The position numbers and the translations under genes are program-made. DNA of 64,000 nt from Streptomyces sclerotialus (GTDB lineage Bacteria; Actinomycetota; Actinomycetes; Streptomycetales; Streptomycetaceae), in NCBI GenBank assembly GCA_000719105.1, contig JODX01000007.1:259209-323208 (forward strand), in the 5' to 3' direction. Numbering within the stretch: the stretch's first letter is position 1; every line of letters begins with the position of its first letter. Below are positions 17,791 through 26,283 of the stretch, in pieces. Under the pieces are notes generated by a model. It saw only the letters and a program-made list of their open reading frames with translations, searched no databases and had not been told where the DNA came from.

Positions 17791-18720
17791 CTACTTGACG
17801 GCGCCGGCCATGAGGCCGGCGACGAGGTAGCGCTGGAGGAGCAGGAAGCCGGCGACGACGGGCAGGCTGACGACGAGTGAGGCGGCCATGATCTGGTTCC
17901 AGTACACGTCGTTCTGGGTGGAGTAGCCCTGGAGGCCGACGGCGAGGGTGCGGGTGGTCTCGTTGGTCATGACGGAGGCGAAGAGGACCTCGCCCCAGGC
18001 GGTCATGAACGCGTAGACGGCGACGGCGACGATGCCGGGGAGCGCCGCGGGCACGATGACCCGGAACAGCGCGCCGAGCGGCCCGCAGCCGTCCACCTTG
18101 GCCGCCTCGTCGAGGTCTCTGGGCACCCCGTCGAAGTATCCGATCAGCATCCAGATGGAGAAGGGCAGCGAGAAGGTGAGGTAGGTGAGGATCAGGCCGC
18201 CGCGGGAGCCGAAGAGCGCGATCCCGGTGGCGTTGCCGATGTTGACGTAGATGAGGAACAGCGGCAGCAGGAAGAGGATGCCGGGGAACATCTGCGTCGA
18301 CAGGACGGTGACCGTGAAGACACGCTTGCCGCGGAAGGGGTAGCGGCTGACCGCGTAGGCCGCGAACACGGCGATGGTGACGGAGCAGACGGTCGCCGCG
18401 CCGGCCACGATCAGCGAGTTCATGAAGTAGTCGGCCAGCGGCACCGTGTCCCAGATGTCGACGTACGGGCGGACGGTGAGGCCCGAGGGGATCCAGGAGA
18501 ACTTCCCCGACACGTCCTCCAGCGGCTTCAGCGAGCTGGAGATCATCACGTACACCGGCAGCAGCACGAAGACGGCGAGCAGGGTCAGGAAGATCCGCCG
18601 GCTCCACAGGAAGGACCGCGGGGCGGCCATCGGGGAGCGGGGCTGCCGGACGGCCCGGGGCTGCCGGACGGCCGGGCCAGGCGTCGGTGGCCTCCCTACG
18701 GCTGTGCTGGTGCTAGGCAT
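17791..18720 (-). CDS. Carbohydrate ABC transporter permease (MalG-type)
   Basis: A 309-residue inner-membrane permease with six predicted helices and the EAA loop [20 protein letters not shown] around residues 205-225 that contacts the ATPase. The N-terminus is a Pro/Arg-rich cytoplasmic tail. ATG 18720 overlaps the stop of the upstream permease by eight bases (ATGCCTAG), so translation is coupled. No ATPase is encoded nearby; in Streptomyces such importers normally share the MsiK ATPase. Confidence 0.92.
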   Translation of the reverse strand: MPSTSTAVGRPPTPGPAVRQPRAVRQPRSPMAAPRSFLWSRRIFLTLLAVFVLLPVYVMISSSLKPLEDVSGKFSWIPSGLTVRPYVDIWDTVPLADYFMNSLIVAGAATVCSVTIAVFAAYAVSRYPFRGKRVFTVTVLSTQMFPGILFLLPLFLIYVNIGNATGIALFGSRGGLILTYLTFSLPFSIWMLIGYFDGVPRDLDEAAKVDGCGPLGALFRVIVPAALPGIVAVAVYAFMTAWGEVLFASVMTNETTRTLAVGLQGYSTQNDVYWNQIMAASLVVSLPVVAGFLLLQRYLVAGLMAGAVK

Positions 18721-19729
18721 CGGTGGCCTTCCTTCCCCGGGAGGTGAACCAGAGGTAGACGCCCGTCACCACGAGCAGGAACAGGAGCAGCAGCACCGAC
18801 ATCGCGGAGCCCGTCCCGAAGTTCCAGGTCTGGAACGAGGACTGGTAGATGTGGAGGGAGATCAGGTCCGCGGCTTCCGGCGCCGCCTTGCCGAACAGGA
18901 CGAAGGGGGTGTTGAAGTCGTTGAAGGTCCACAGGAACAGCACCAGGACGAGCACCTGGTTGACGGGGCGCAGCGCCGGCAGGGTGATGCGGCGGACCTG
19001 CTGCCAGACGCCCGCGCCGTCGAGGGCGGCGGCCTCGTAGATGTCCTTCGGGATGTTCTGGAGCCCGGCCATGAGGGTGAGGAAGGCGAAGGGCCAGCCC
19101 TTCCACACCGAGACGACGAGCAGGGCGATGAAGCTGTTGTCGCCGATCAGCCAGAACGGAGCGCTGTCGCTGAGGCCGAGCTGGTCGTGCAGCACATGGT
19201 TCACCAGGCCGTTGTCCCGCTGGAACATGAACGCCCAGGTGATGACGGCGGCGTAGACGGGCAGTGCGTACGGCACCAGGAAGAGCGTGCGCAGGATGCC
19301 TCTGCCGCGGAAGGTCTCCTGCATGAAGATCGCCGCGGCCGCTCCGAGCAGCCAGCACAGGCCGACAGAGAGGACGGTGAACAGGCAGGTGGTGAGGAAG
19401 GAACTCAGCAGCGCCTTGCCGACGGGGGCGTCGAAGTCGACCGCCAGGGAGAAGTTGTCGAGGCCGGCCCAGGGCGCGGTGCCCCAGTCGCGGATGTAGA
19501 ACTGGGTCAGCTCCTTGAAGCTGACGACGATGCCGATCACCATCGGCACCAGGTGGACCAGTAGTTCGAGCAGCAGTGCGGGGAGCAGCAGCAGGTACGG
19601 CAGTCCGACGCGGCGCAGCCGCCCCGGGCGGCGCTTGCGCGGTGCCGCCCCGGGGTCGTCCTTCCGTGCCGTCCGCTCGCCTGCGCTGAGGGCAGCGGTG
19701 GTGGTGGTCATGGCGGTGTCCGTGCTCAC
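18713..19729 (-). CDS. Carbohydrate ABC transporter permease (MalF-type)
   Basis: A 338-residue permease with hydrophobic helices from PYLLLLPALLLELLVHLV onward and an EAA loop EAAALDGAGVWQQVRRITLP. GTG 19729 overlaps the binding-protein stop as GTGA; an ATG at 19711 is a shorter alternative. It pairs with the downstream MalG-type permease to form the membrane channel for the sugar bound by the lipoprotein upstream. Confidence 0.92.
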   Translation of the reverse strand: MSTDTAMTTTTAALSAGERTARKDDPGAAPRKRRPGRLRRVGLPYLLLLPALLLELLVHLVPMVIGIVVSFKELTQFYIRDWGTAPWAGLDNFSLAVDFDAPVGKALLSSFLTTCLFTVLSVGLCWLLGAAAAIFMQETFRGRGILRTLFLVPYALPVYAAVITWAFMFQRDNGLVNHVLHDQLGLSDSAPFWLIGDNSFIALLVVSVWKGWPFAFLTLMAGLQNIPKDIYEAAALDGAGVWQQVRRITLPALRPVNQVLVLVLFLWTFNDFNTPFVLFGKAAPEAADLISLHIYQSSFQTWNFGTGSAMSVLLLLFLLVVTGVYLWFTSRGRKATDA

Positions 19730-21042
19730 TTGTTGGGCATCTGCTGCTGGGCCTTCTCCAGCTCGGCCCGCACCGACTCGGTGGTCACGGCACGGCCGGC
19801 GGCGGCGTCGGCGAAGAGGTTCTTCACGGCGGTGCCGACGACGGTCTCGAACTGCGACTCCTCGGGGACCTGCGGCAGTGCGGTGGCACTGGTGGCGAGG
19901 GTGTCCCTGAGCACGGCGACCGCCGGGGCGCTGAAGGCCGGGTCCTGCTGGGCGGCCTTGACCGGAGGTATGGAGCCGTACGCCTTGTTCAGGACGACCT
20001 GCTCCTCGTCGCTGGTCATGAACTTCACGAACTTCTTGGCGCCGTCGATGTTCTTGGTGTTCTTGAAGACGGCCATGTTGATGCCGGCGACCATGGAGTT
20101 GGTGGCCTTGCCCCGGCCGGGCTCGCCGGACTGCACGGGGGCGGGAGCGACGCCCCACTCGTCCTCGCTCATGCCCTGCGTCTTGAAGGTGGCCGACGCG
20201 GTCTGCCACAGCACCATGGCCGTCTTGTCCTTGGCGAAGTCGCTCAGGGACTGGTTCTGCGCGTACTCGGCGTTGCCCGGCGCGATGACCTTGTCCTCGG
20301 CCATCAGGTCGACGTACTGCTTCACCGCCGCCACGGCACCGTCGGAGGTGAAGTCGGCCTTGCCGTCAGGGGTGAAGAAGTCCGCCCCGTGCTGCTTGGC
20401 GAGGACGAAGACCTGGTGGATGTTGTTCGACAGGTTGGAGCCCTCGGCGCCGAGTCCCCACTTGCCGTCCTTGGAGAGCTTCCTTCCGGTCTCGGCCAGC
20501 TCCTCCCAGGTCGCCGGCGGCTTCTCGATGCCGGCGTCGGCGAACATCTTCTTGTTGTAGTAGAGCGCGTAGGCCATGGAGTACAGCGGCACGGCGGCCG
20601 GGTCCTGGCCCTGGACGCCGGTGGAGCCGAGCGCGGACTCCAGGAAGCGGTCCTTGCCGCCGATCGCCTCGAAGTTCTTCGCGTCCCAGGGCAGCAGGGC
20701 GCCGCTGGCCTGGAGCGACGCACTCCAGGTGTTGCCGATGTTGAGGACGTCGGGGCCCTGGCCGGAGGTGGTGGCGGTGAGGATGCGGTTGAGGAGGTCG
20801 CTCCAGGGCACGACCTCGAGCTTCACCTCGATGCCGGTCCGCTTCTCGAACTTGTCGAGTTCCGGCTGGAGGACCTTCTTGTCCACCTCCAGGTTCGCGC
20901 CCTGGTTGGAGGCCCAGTACGTGAGCGTCTTCGGCTGCTCGTTGGACCCCTCCGAGCCGGAGGTCCCGCCGCCGCAGGCCGCCGCGGTGAGAACGAACGA
21001 AAGGGTGACGGCACCGACGGCCGCGGCTCTGATTCTGCGCAT
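19726..21042 (-). CDS. Sugar-binding lipoprotein of ABC transporter
   Basis: A 438-residue family 1 extracellular solute-binding protein. The signal peptide ends in a lipobox (VLTAAACG), so it is anchored outside the membrane. LTYWASNQGANLEVDKK begins the mature domain and GPDVLNIGNTWSASL and WGVAPAPV are typical of the family. ATG 21042 was chosen because the longer upstream frame has no signal-like features. It is the first gene of the sugar operon and is divergent from the ROK regulator. A beta-glucoside ligand is inferred from the GH1 and GH3 neighbours only. Confidence 0.92.
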   Translation of the reverse strand: MRRIRAAAVGAVTLSFVLTAAACGGGTSGSEGSNEQPKTLTYWASNQGANLEVDKKVLQPELDKFEKRTGIEVKLEVVPWSDLLNRILTATTSGQGPDVLNIGNTWSASLQASGALLPWDAKNFEAIGGKDRFLESALGSTGVQGQDPAAVPLYSMAYALYYNKKMFADAGIEKPPATWEELAETGRKLSKDGKWGLGAEGSNLSNNIHQVFVLAKQHGADFFTPDGKADFTSDGAVAAVKQYVDLMAEDKVIAPGNAEYAQNQSLSDFAKDKTAMVLWQTASATFKTQGMSEDEWGVAPAPVQSGEPGRGKATNSMVAGINMAVFKNTKNIDGAKKFVKFMTSDEEQVVLNKAYGSIPPVKAAQQDPAFSAPAVAVLRDTLATSATALPQVPEESQFETVVGTAVKNLFADAAAGRAVTTESVRAELEKAQQQMPNK

Positions 21043-21141
21043 GACTCCAGAGGCCTTCCGGGAAGTGGCGGATGCGGAATCGCCCGCGGGAGCCGAGGCC
21101 GGAGCAGCGCCCCGCATGCCGACCCTGTAGCCCCCCACGGC

Positions 21142-21170
21142 TTAATTTAGGATGTGAGTTAAACCTCAAG
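21142..21170. promoter_or_regulatory. AT-rich promoter/operator island between binding protein and ROK gene
   Basis: This short stretch (TTAATTTAGGATGTGAGTTAAAC) is far richer in A and T than its surroundings and has two TTAA-like half-sites about ten bases apart. It lies between the divergent sugar operon and the ROK regulator and is the likely promoter and ROK binding region. On the minus strand a TTGAGG could serve as -35. Confidence 0.5.
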
Positions 21171-21237
21171 CGAAGGTCGCGTCAAGGGCTCCGCCCCATG
21201 TAGGTTGCGAGAAGGACTTCGGAACGAGGGGGCAGGG

Positions 21238-22596
21238 GTGAGAGTGCGCAACGGCCGTACAGTGCGTGACCTGCGACGGGAGAACCGCACCGCGGTATTG
21301 CAACGGTTGTATTTCGACGGGCCGCTCAGCCGGTTCTCGCTGGGGCCGGCCACCGGGCTGAGTTCGGGCTCGGTGAGCAACGTGGTCTCCGAGCTGGTCG
21401 CCGAAGGACTGGTCGAGGAGGCCGGCAGCGTCGACTCGGCCGGCGGCCGGCCCCGCACACTGCTGCGCATCAGCGCACAGAGCGGTTACCTCATAGGCGT
21501 CGACATCGGCGAGACACGGGTACGGATCGAACTCTTCGACCTCGCCCTCACCGAGCTGGCCCGGACCGAGAAACCGCTGGAGACCGACGGCCCGAACCGC
21601 CTCGACCGCTACGACGTCGGCGTCGTCCTGACGCATCTGCGCGAGGGCATCCCCGAGGTGCTGGACGAGGCCGGCATCGCGGCGGAGCGGCTGCTCGGCG
21701 TCGGGATCGGGGTGCCGGGCATCGTCGCCAGGACCCCGGAGGACGGCGCCGTCGTGCACGGCCAGACGATCGGCTGGGACGCCGTCCCCCTGGAGCGGCT
21801 GCTGCGCGAGGCCCGCCTGCTGCCCGACACCGTGCCGTACTACATCGACAACGGCGCCAAGACGCTCGGGCAGGCGGAGATGTGGTTCGGCGCCGGGCGC
21901 GGCGCACAGAGCGCGGCCGTGGTGCTCTTCGGCTCCGGCGTCGGCGCCTGCGTCGTCAGCGGCGACATGGGTCCGGGCCGGGCCGTGGAGTGGGGGCACC
22001 TGACGGTACGGGTACGCGGGCGCCGGTGCCGCTGCGGCGCCCAGGGCTGCCTGGAGGCGTACGCGGGCGCGGAGGCACTGCTCCAGCGCTGGGCGGAGGC
22101 GGGCGGGCAGCCGCCCGCGGGCGCGGACGAGGAGACGGCGCTGACCGCGATGCTCGCGGCCGCGTACCCGGATCCGGGGACGGGTTCGAATTCGGGTTCG
22201 GGTTCGGGTTCGGACGGAACGGGGACCGCTCCGGAACCCGACGCCACTGCCCTGGCCGTCCTCGAGGAGACCGCCGAGTACCTCGGCGCGGGGTTCTCCG
22301 ACCTGATCAACCTCTTCCAGCCCGAACGCATCCTGGTCGGCGGCTGGGCCGGACTCCAGCTCGGCCGGCGCTTCCTGGACTCGGTGACGGCCCACGCCAC
22401 CGCGTACGCCCTGACCTACCCCGCCGCCCGCGTCCGCATCGACCTCGGCACCCTGGGACCGGACGCCGTCACCGTGGGCGCGGCGATCCTGCCGCTCGCC
22501 GACTTCTTCGCACGGGGCGGCCGGCCCGAAGAGGCCGAACCGGTGGAACCGGACCCGGCGTGGCGGACGGCACTGCGGGAGCGCTCGGTGCAGTGA
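21238..22596 (+). CDS. ROK-family transcriptional regulator
   Basis: A 452-residue repressor. An N-terminal winged helix (LQRLYFDGPLSRFSLGPATGLSSGSVSNVVSEL region, residues about 20-60) precedes a sugar-kinase-like domain with DIGETRVRIELFD and the ROK zinc motif CRCGAQGCLEAYAG near residue 265. A loop around residue 315 is encoded by a simple repeat giving Gly-Ser. GTG 21238 follows GAGGGGG; a GTG at 21244 is also possible. It is divergent from the binding protein/permease/GH1 operon, which it probably represses. Confidence 0.92.
   Translation: MRVRNGRTVRDLRRENRTAVLQRLYFDGPLSRFSLGPATGLSSGSVSNVVSELVAEGLVEEAGSVDSAGGRPRTLLRISAQSGYLIGVDIGETRVRIELFDLALTELARTEKPLETDGPNRLDRYDVGVVLTHLREGIPEVLDEAGIAAERLLGVGIGVPGIVARTPEDGAVVHGQTIGWDAVPLERLLREARLLPDTVPYYIDNGAKTLGQAEMWFGAGRGAQSAAVVLFGSGVGACVVSGDMGPGRAVEWGHLTVRVRGRRCRCGAQGCLEAYAGAEALLQRWAEAGGQPPAGADEETALTAMLAAAYPDPGTGSNSGSGSGSDGTGTAPEPDATALAVLEETAEYLGAGFSDLINLFQPERILVGGWAGLQLGRRFLDSVTAHATAYALTYPAARVRIDLGTLGPDAVTVGAAILPLADFFARGGRPEEAEPVEPDPAWRTALRERSVQ
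22182..22213 (+). repeat. GGGTTC hexanucleotide repeat inside the ROK gene
   Basis: About five imperfect hexamers of GGGTTC encode an alternating Gly-Ser loop within the ROK effector domain. Such repeats can change length by slippage; the hexamer length keeps the frame. Confidence 0.8.
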
Positions 22597-22608
22597 GCGG
22601 AGCGGCGC

Positions 22609-22637
22609 CTGCCGCCCCGGCGGAGCTCCGGCGGCAG
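22609..22637. terminator. Hairpin between convergent ROK and GH3 genes
   Basis: CTGCCGCC and GGCGGCAG form an eight-base stem with the self-complementary CGGAGCTCCG between them. It lies 13 bases after the ROK stop and faces the GH3 gene, so it could end transcription from either side. There is no T-run, as is usual in this genus. Confidence 0.5.
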
Positions 22638-22708
22638 CCGGACCGGCCGCGGCCGGCGGCTTCTGCCGCCGGGGAAGGGACCCACGCACGCGCCGAACGC
22701 CGCACCCC

Positions 22709-25144
22709 TCAGGGGCCGCCGACCGTCACCAGCCCCTCCCACCGCATGTCCCCCGCCGACCTGCCCACCATGAGCCGGTAGGGGCCGGGCTCCGTGGCCC
22801 AGCCGTGGTCCGCCTCCGACCAGTGCCGCACGGCGCGCGGGCCCACCACCACCTCGGCACTCGCCGTCCGGCCCGCTTCCGCCCGCACGGCCGCGTACCC
22901 GGCGAACCAGCGCACCGGACGGTCCACCGCCGAATCGGGTCGGGCCAGATAGACCTGTACGACCTCGCGCCCGGCGCGGGTGCCGGTGTTGCGTACCGTC
23001 ACCCGGACGGTGAACGGCTCGCCCGCCGCGACGTGTGCGGGGGCCTGCACGGCCAGGTACTCCCACGTCGTGTAGCCGAGTCCGTGGCCGAACCAGTAGG
23101 CGGGCTCGCGTCCGGCCCGCAGCCACGCCCGGTGGCCGATGTGCAGGCCCTCGGCGTAGTCGAGCCGGCCGTCGACCGGCCGGGTGCGGGTGACGGGCGC
23201 GTCCGCCAGGGACGCCGCCCAGGTGGTGGGAAGCCGGCCGCCTGGCTCGGCGAGGCCGAACAGGACGTCGGCCAGCCCCGCGCCGGCCTCCTGTCCCGGG
23301 AACCAGGTGAGCAGCACGGCGCCCGCCTCCCGGCGCCAGGGCAGCTCGACCGGGCCGCCGCTGTTGACGACCACGACCGTACGCGGATTCGCCGCGGCCA
23401 CCGCGCGGACCAGCTCGTCCTGGTGCCCGTCGAGCGACAGTCCGGTGCGGTCGTACCCCTCGGTCTCGCTGTGCTCGGTGGTGCCGACGACCACGATCGC
23501 GGCGTCGGCGTCCCGGGCCGCCCGCACCGCGTCCTCCAGCGCGGTCGCCGGGTCAGGTTCCGGCGGCGCCGCGGTGACGACGGTGGCACGTCCGCGGCCG
23601 GGCACCAGTTCACGCCGGGCCACCACGTGCACGGGTCGTCTCTTGGAGGTCAGTACCGTCCGCGCCGTGTGCACGGGCGGGTTGACGTGGACGACGGCCG
23701 GGTCGTCGGTGTCACCGGGGAACTCCCCGTCCAGGAGCGTGCGGCCGTCGACGGTGAGCGTCAGGCGTCCGAAGCCCCCGACACCGAACGTCCACTCTCC
23801 CGACCGACGGGGATGCAGCACCGCGCCGATCTCCACCGTGTGGGCGCCGGGAGGCAGGTCGGGCTCCAGCTGCCGGCCCGAGAACCGGTGCTCCGCGTAC
23901 AGCTCCCGCCCCGCCGCGTCCAGCACCCGCAGCAGCACGCCGGGGGCACCCGACTCCGGGTCGGTGCACCGGTCGGTGTCGAGGGGGGCGGGCAAGGAAT
24001 CCGGTGCCGGGCCGGGCTCGTACACCACCCGGGCCCGCCCCCGCAGCCGGGCCCGGACGCCGGCCAGCGGGGTGACCACGTCGGAGCAGAAGACGCCCGC
24101 GCTGCCGCCGCCCTGGACGCGCGGGGACGCGGCGTGCACGCCGACGACCGCGACGGTGGACAGCCCGGCGGGGTCGAGCGGCAGGACGCCGCTGTTGCGC
24201 AGCAGGACAGAACCGGCACCGACGGCGCGGCGCAGCAGCGCCCGGGTGTCACGGGACGCCGTCGCCCGCACCCGGCGCGGGCGCCACGGTTCCAGCGCGC
24301 CCACACGGCCGGCGAGCCGGAGCAGCCGCCGTACCTTTTCGTCGACCGCCTCCTCGGCGACCAGGCCGTCCTTCACCGCCCGCACCAGCGCCGCGCCCCA
24401 GGGACTGTCCGGGCCGGGCATCGCCAGGTCGAGGGCGGCGTGACCGGTCTCCTCGGTGGTGCGCACGGCCGCCCAGTCGGAGACGGCGACCCCGTCGAAT
24501 CCCCACTCGTCCTTGAGGGGTCGCGCCAGGAGCGGGCTGGCCGTCATGGCCGTGCCGCCGACGGCGTTGTAGCCCGCCATGACCAGCCACACCCCGGCCT
24601 CGACGGCCGCCTCGAAGGGTGCGAGGTACACCTCGCGCAGGGTGCGTTCGGACGCCCGGACGTCGACGGTCAGCCGGTCGGTCTCGGAGTCGTTGCCGAC
24701 GTAGTGCTTGGCGGTGGCCGCCACCCCGAGGGCCTGGATCCCCCGGATGAGCGCGGCTCCGGTACGGCCGGTCAGTTCCGGGTCCTCGGAGAAGCACTCG
24801 AAGTGCCGGCCGCCCAGCGGACTGCGGTGGAGGTTGAGCGTGGGGGCCAGCACCACGTCGACGCCCTTGCGGGCGGCCTCGGTGGCGAGCAGGCCCCCGA
24901 GCCGCTCCACCAGCTCCTCGTCCCACATCGCGCCCAGGGCGGAGGCGGAGGGCAGCAGGACCGAGGTGCGCCGCTCGTCCCATGCCTCGCCCCGCACCCC
25001 GGCGGGCCCGTCCGAGGTCACCATCTCCCGCAGCCCGATCCCCGGCTCACCGGCGGTGCGCCAGGTCGTCGCGCCGGTGAGCAGGCGCACCTTCTGTTCG
25101 AGACTCAGCCTGCCGATGAGCCGATCGAGTGTCTCGTCGTCCAT
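22709..25144 (-). CDS. GH3 beta-glucosidase with PA14 insert and FnIII-like tail
   Basis: An 811-residue family GH3 enzyme without a signal peptide. The N-terminal barrel shows KHYVGNDSETDR and the nucleophile Asp in VAVSDWAA; the second domain follows (VLLRNSGVLPL). A PA14-like insert lies around residues 400-540 and the FnIII-like domain closes the protein (VRVTVRNTGTRAGREVVQVYL). It should remove terminal glucose or related sugars from oligosaccharides in the cytoplasm. ATG 25144 lacks a strong ribosome site. It is convergent with the ROK gene. Confidence 0.92.
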   Translation of the reverse strand: MDDETLDRLIGRLSLEQKVRLLTGATTWRTAGEPGIGLREMVTSDGPAGVRGEAWDERRTSVLLPSASALGAMWDEELVERLGGLLATEAARKGVDVVLAPTLNLHRSPLGGRHFECFSEDPELTGRTGAALIRGIQALGVAATAKHYVGNDSETDRLTVDVRASERTLREVYLAPFEAAVEAGVWLVMAGYNAVGGTAMTASPLLARPLKDEWGFDGVAVSDWAAVRTTEETGHAALDLAMPGPDSPWGAALVRAVKDGLVAEEAVDEKVRRLLRLAGRVGALEPWRPRRVRATASRDTRALLRRAVGAGSVLLRNSGVLPLDPAGLSTVAVVGVHAASPRVQGGGSAGVFCSDVVTPLAGVRARLRGRARVVYEPGPAPDSLPAPLDTDRCTDPESGAPGVLLRVLDAAGRELYAEHRFSGRQLEPDLPPGAHTVEIGAVLHPRRSGEWTFGVGGFGRLTLTVDGRTLLDGEFPGDTDDPAVVHVNPPVHTARTVLTSKRRPVHVVARRELVPGRGRATVVTAAPPEPDPATALEDAVRAARDADAAIVVVGTTEHSETEGYDRTGLSLDGHQDELVRAVAAANPRTVVVVNSGGPVELPWRREAGAVLLTWFPGQEAGAGLADVLFGLAEPGGRLPTTWAASLADAPVTRTRPVDGRLDYAEGLHIGHRAWLRAGREPAYWFGHGLGYTTWEYLAVQAPAHVAAGEPFTVRVTVRNTGTRAGREVVQVYLARPDSAVDRPVRWFAGYAAVRAEAGRTASAEVVVGPRAVRHWSEADHGWATEPGPYRLMVGRSAGDMRWEGLVTVGGP

Positions 25145-25178
25145 TCAGGCCCACTTTCTGCTTTGGCGGCCGGCCGGG

Positions 25179-26267
25179 TCAGGGCAGCCGGTGGTCCTCG
25201 TTCAGCACCGCGCCGCGCTCCGGGTGGTACAGGTCGTAGCCGCGCGTGTCGCACTGGAGGCCGCCCACGATGCAGTGGTCGACCAGCGCCTTGAGGGTCC
25301 GCTCCTCCCAGGCGTTGAAGAAGTCGTAGTGGAAGGAGTAGCCGCGGCCACTGGCCAGGCGGACGTCGCTCATGTCGCCGTTGACCGGGAAGGCCATCTT
25401 GAACTCGATCATCGGCAGGGCGACCGGGTGGGAGGCCGGGCACATGTTGTCGTTGGTGCCGGGCCTGACGACCGGGTAGGCCATGTGGCTCTTGTGGTCG
25501 GGGGTGTCGAGGTACTTGCCGTCCCAGCAACTGGGCGCCTGGAAACGGATGTTGAGCTGCACGTCGGGCCGGCTCGGGCAACTGGCCGGGAAGTCGACGT
25601 TGAAGAAGCTGTCACCGCACTCCCAGCCCTCGACGAAGCCCTTGTGACCGCGGAAGTCCTGGGCGCTCTGCAGAGGATCGCCGACGACGAACCGCAGCCC
25701 CTTGGGGAAGGGCCGGACGCTGGTGTAGTCGGTGACACCGGCCTTGTAGTAGATGACCTGCGGGCCGACCGGCAGGATCTTCTTGTCCCCCTTGTACAGG
25801 GACGGCATCCAGTACGCGGAGGCGTCGGCCGGTGCCTTGCAGGTCGTGGCGCCGCCGTAGAGGCTCGCCGTCGTGCTGCCGGCGTTCGTCGTCGTGTTGC
25901 CCATGAAGGTGTGGTCGTGGGACTTGCCGGGCTGCCCCGGGTACACGATCGGGTCGTCCGGCGCGGTGTGCGTGACGGCGCAGTTGGCCTGGAACTCCTT
26001 GTGGTAGCGCGGCGGCGGGGTGGCGTCTGACGGGGTCACGCCGGTGACCGGGGGAACGGCCGGTATGTAGCCGTCACCGTCGGGATCGTCGGCGGACGCC
26101 CGGGTCGACACCGCTGCCGTGTGCCCGGTGTGACCACCGGCCGATACCGCCGAGGCAGCCGGGGCGCTGCCGGGATCGGCCGCCGTGGCGATGGTGCCGA
26201 CGCCGAGCGAGCCGGCGAGGAGTGCGCTGCCGACCAGCAGCGCGGGGAGCTTCGAACGCGGTCTCAT
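25179..26267 (-). CDS. Secreted DUF1996-domain protein
   Basis: A 362-residue protein with a signal peptide (ALLVGSALLAGSLGVGTIATAA) and a DUF1996 domain: FQANCAVTHTAPDDPIVYPG, then HDHTFMGNTTTN, YWMPSLY, SCWDGKYLDTPDH and the late HYDFFNAWEER. Paired cysteines suggest disulphides. DUF1996 is found in secreted proteins of fungi and actinomycetes, often near carbohydrate-active enzymes; no activity is established. GGGAGG precedes ATG 26267. It is 16 bases downstream of the GH2-like gene, so co-transcription is likely. Confidence 0.88.
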   Translation of the reverse strand: MRPRSKLPALLVGSALLAGSLGVGTIATAADPGSAPAASAVSAGGHTGHTAAVSTRASADDPDGDGYIPAVPPVTGVTPSDATPPPRYHKEFQANCAVTHTAPDDPIVYPGQPGKSHDHTFMGNTTTNAGSTTASLYGGATTCKAPADASAYWMPSLYKGDKKILPVGPQVIYYKAGVTDYTSVRPFPKGLRFVVGDPLQSAQDFRGHKGFVEGWECGDSFFNVDFPASCPSRPDVQLNIRFQAPSCWDGKYLDTPDHKSHMAYPVVRPGTNDNMCPASHPVALPMIEFKMAFPVNGDMSDVRLASGRGYSFHYDFFNAWEERTLKALVDHCIVGGLQCDTRGYDLYHPERGAVLNEDHRLP

Positions 26268-26283
26268 GAGGCCTCCCTGTCAA

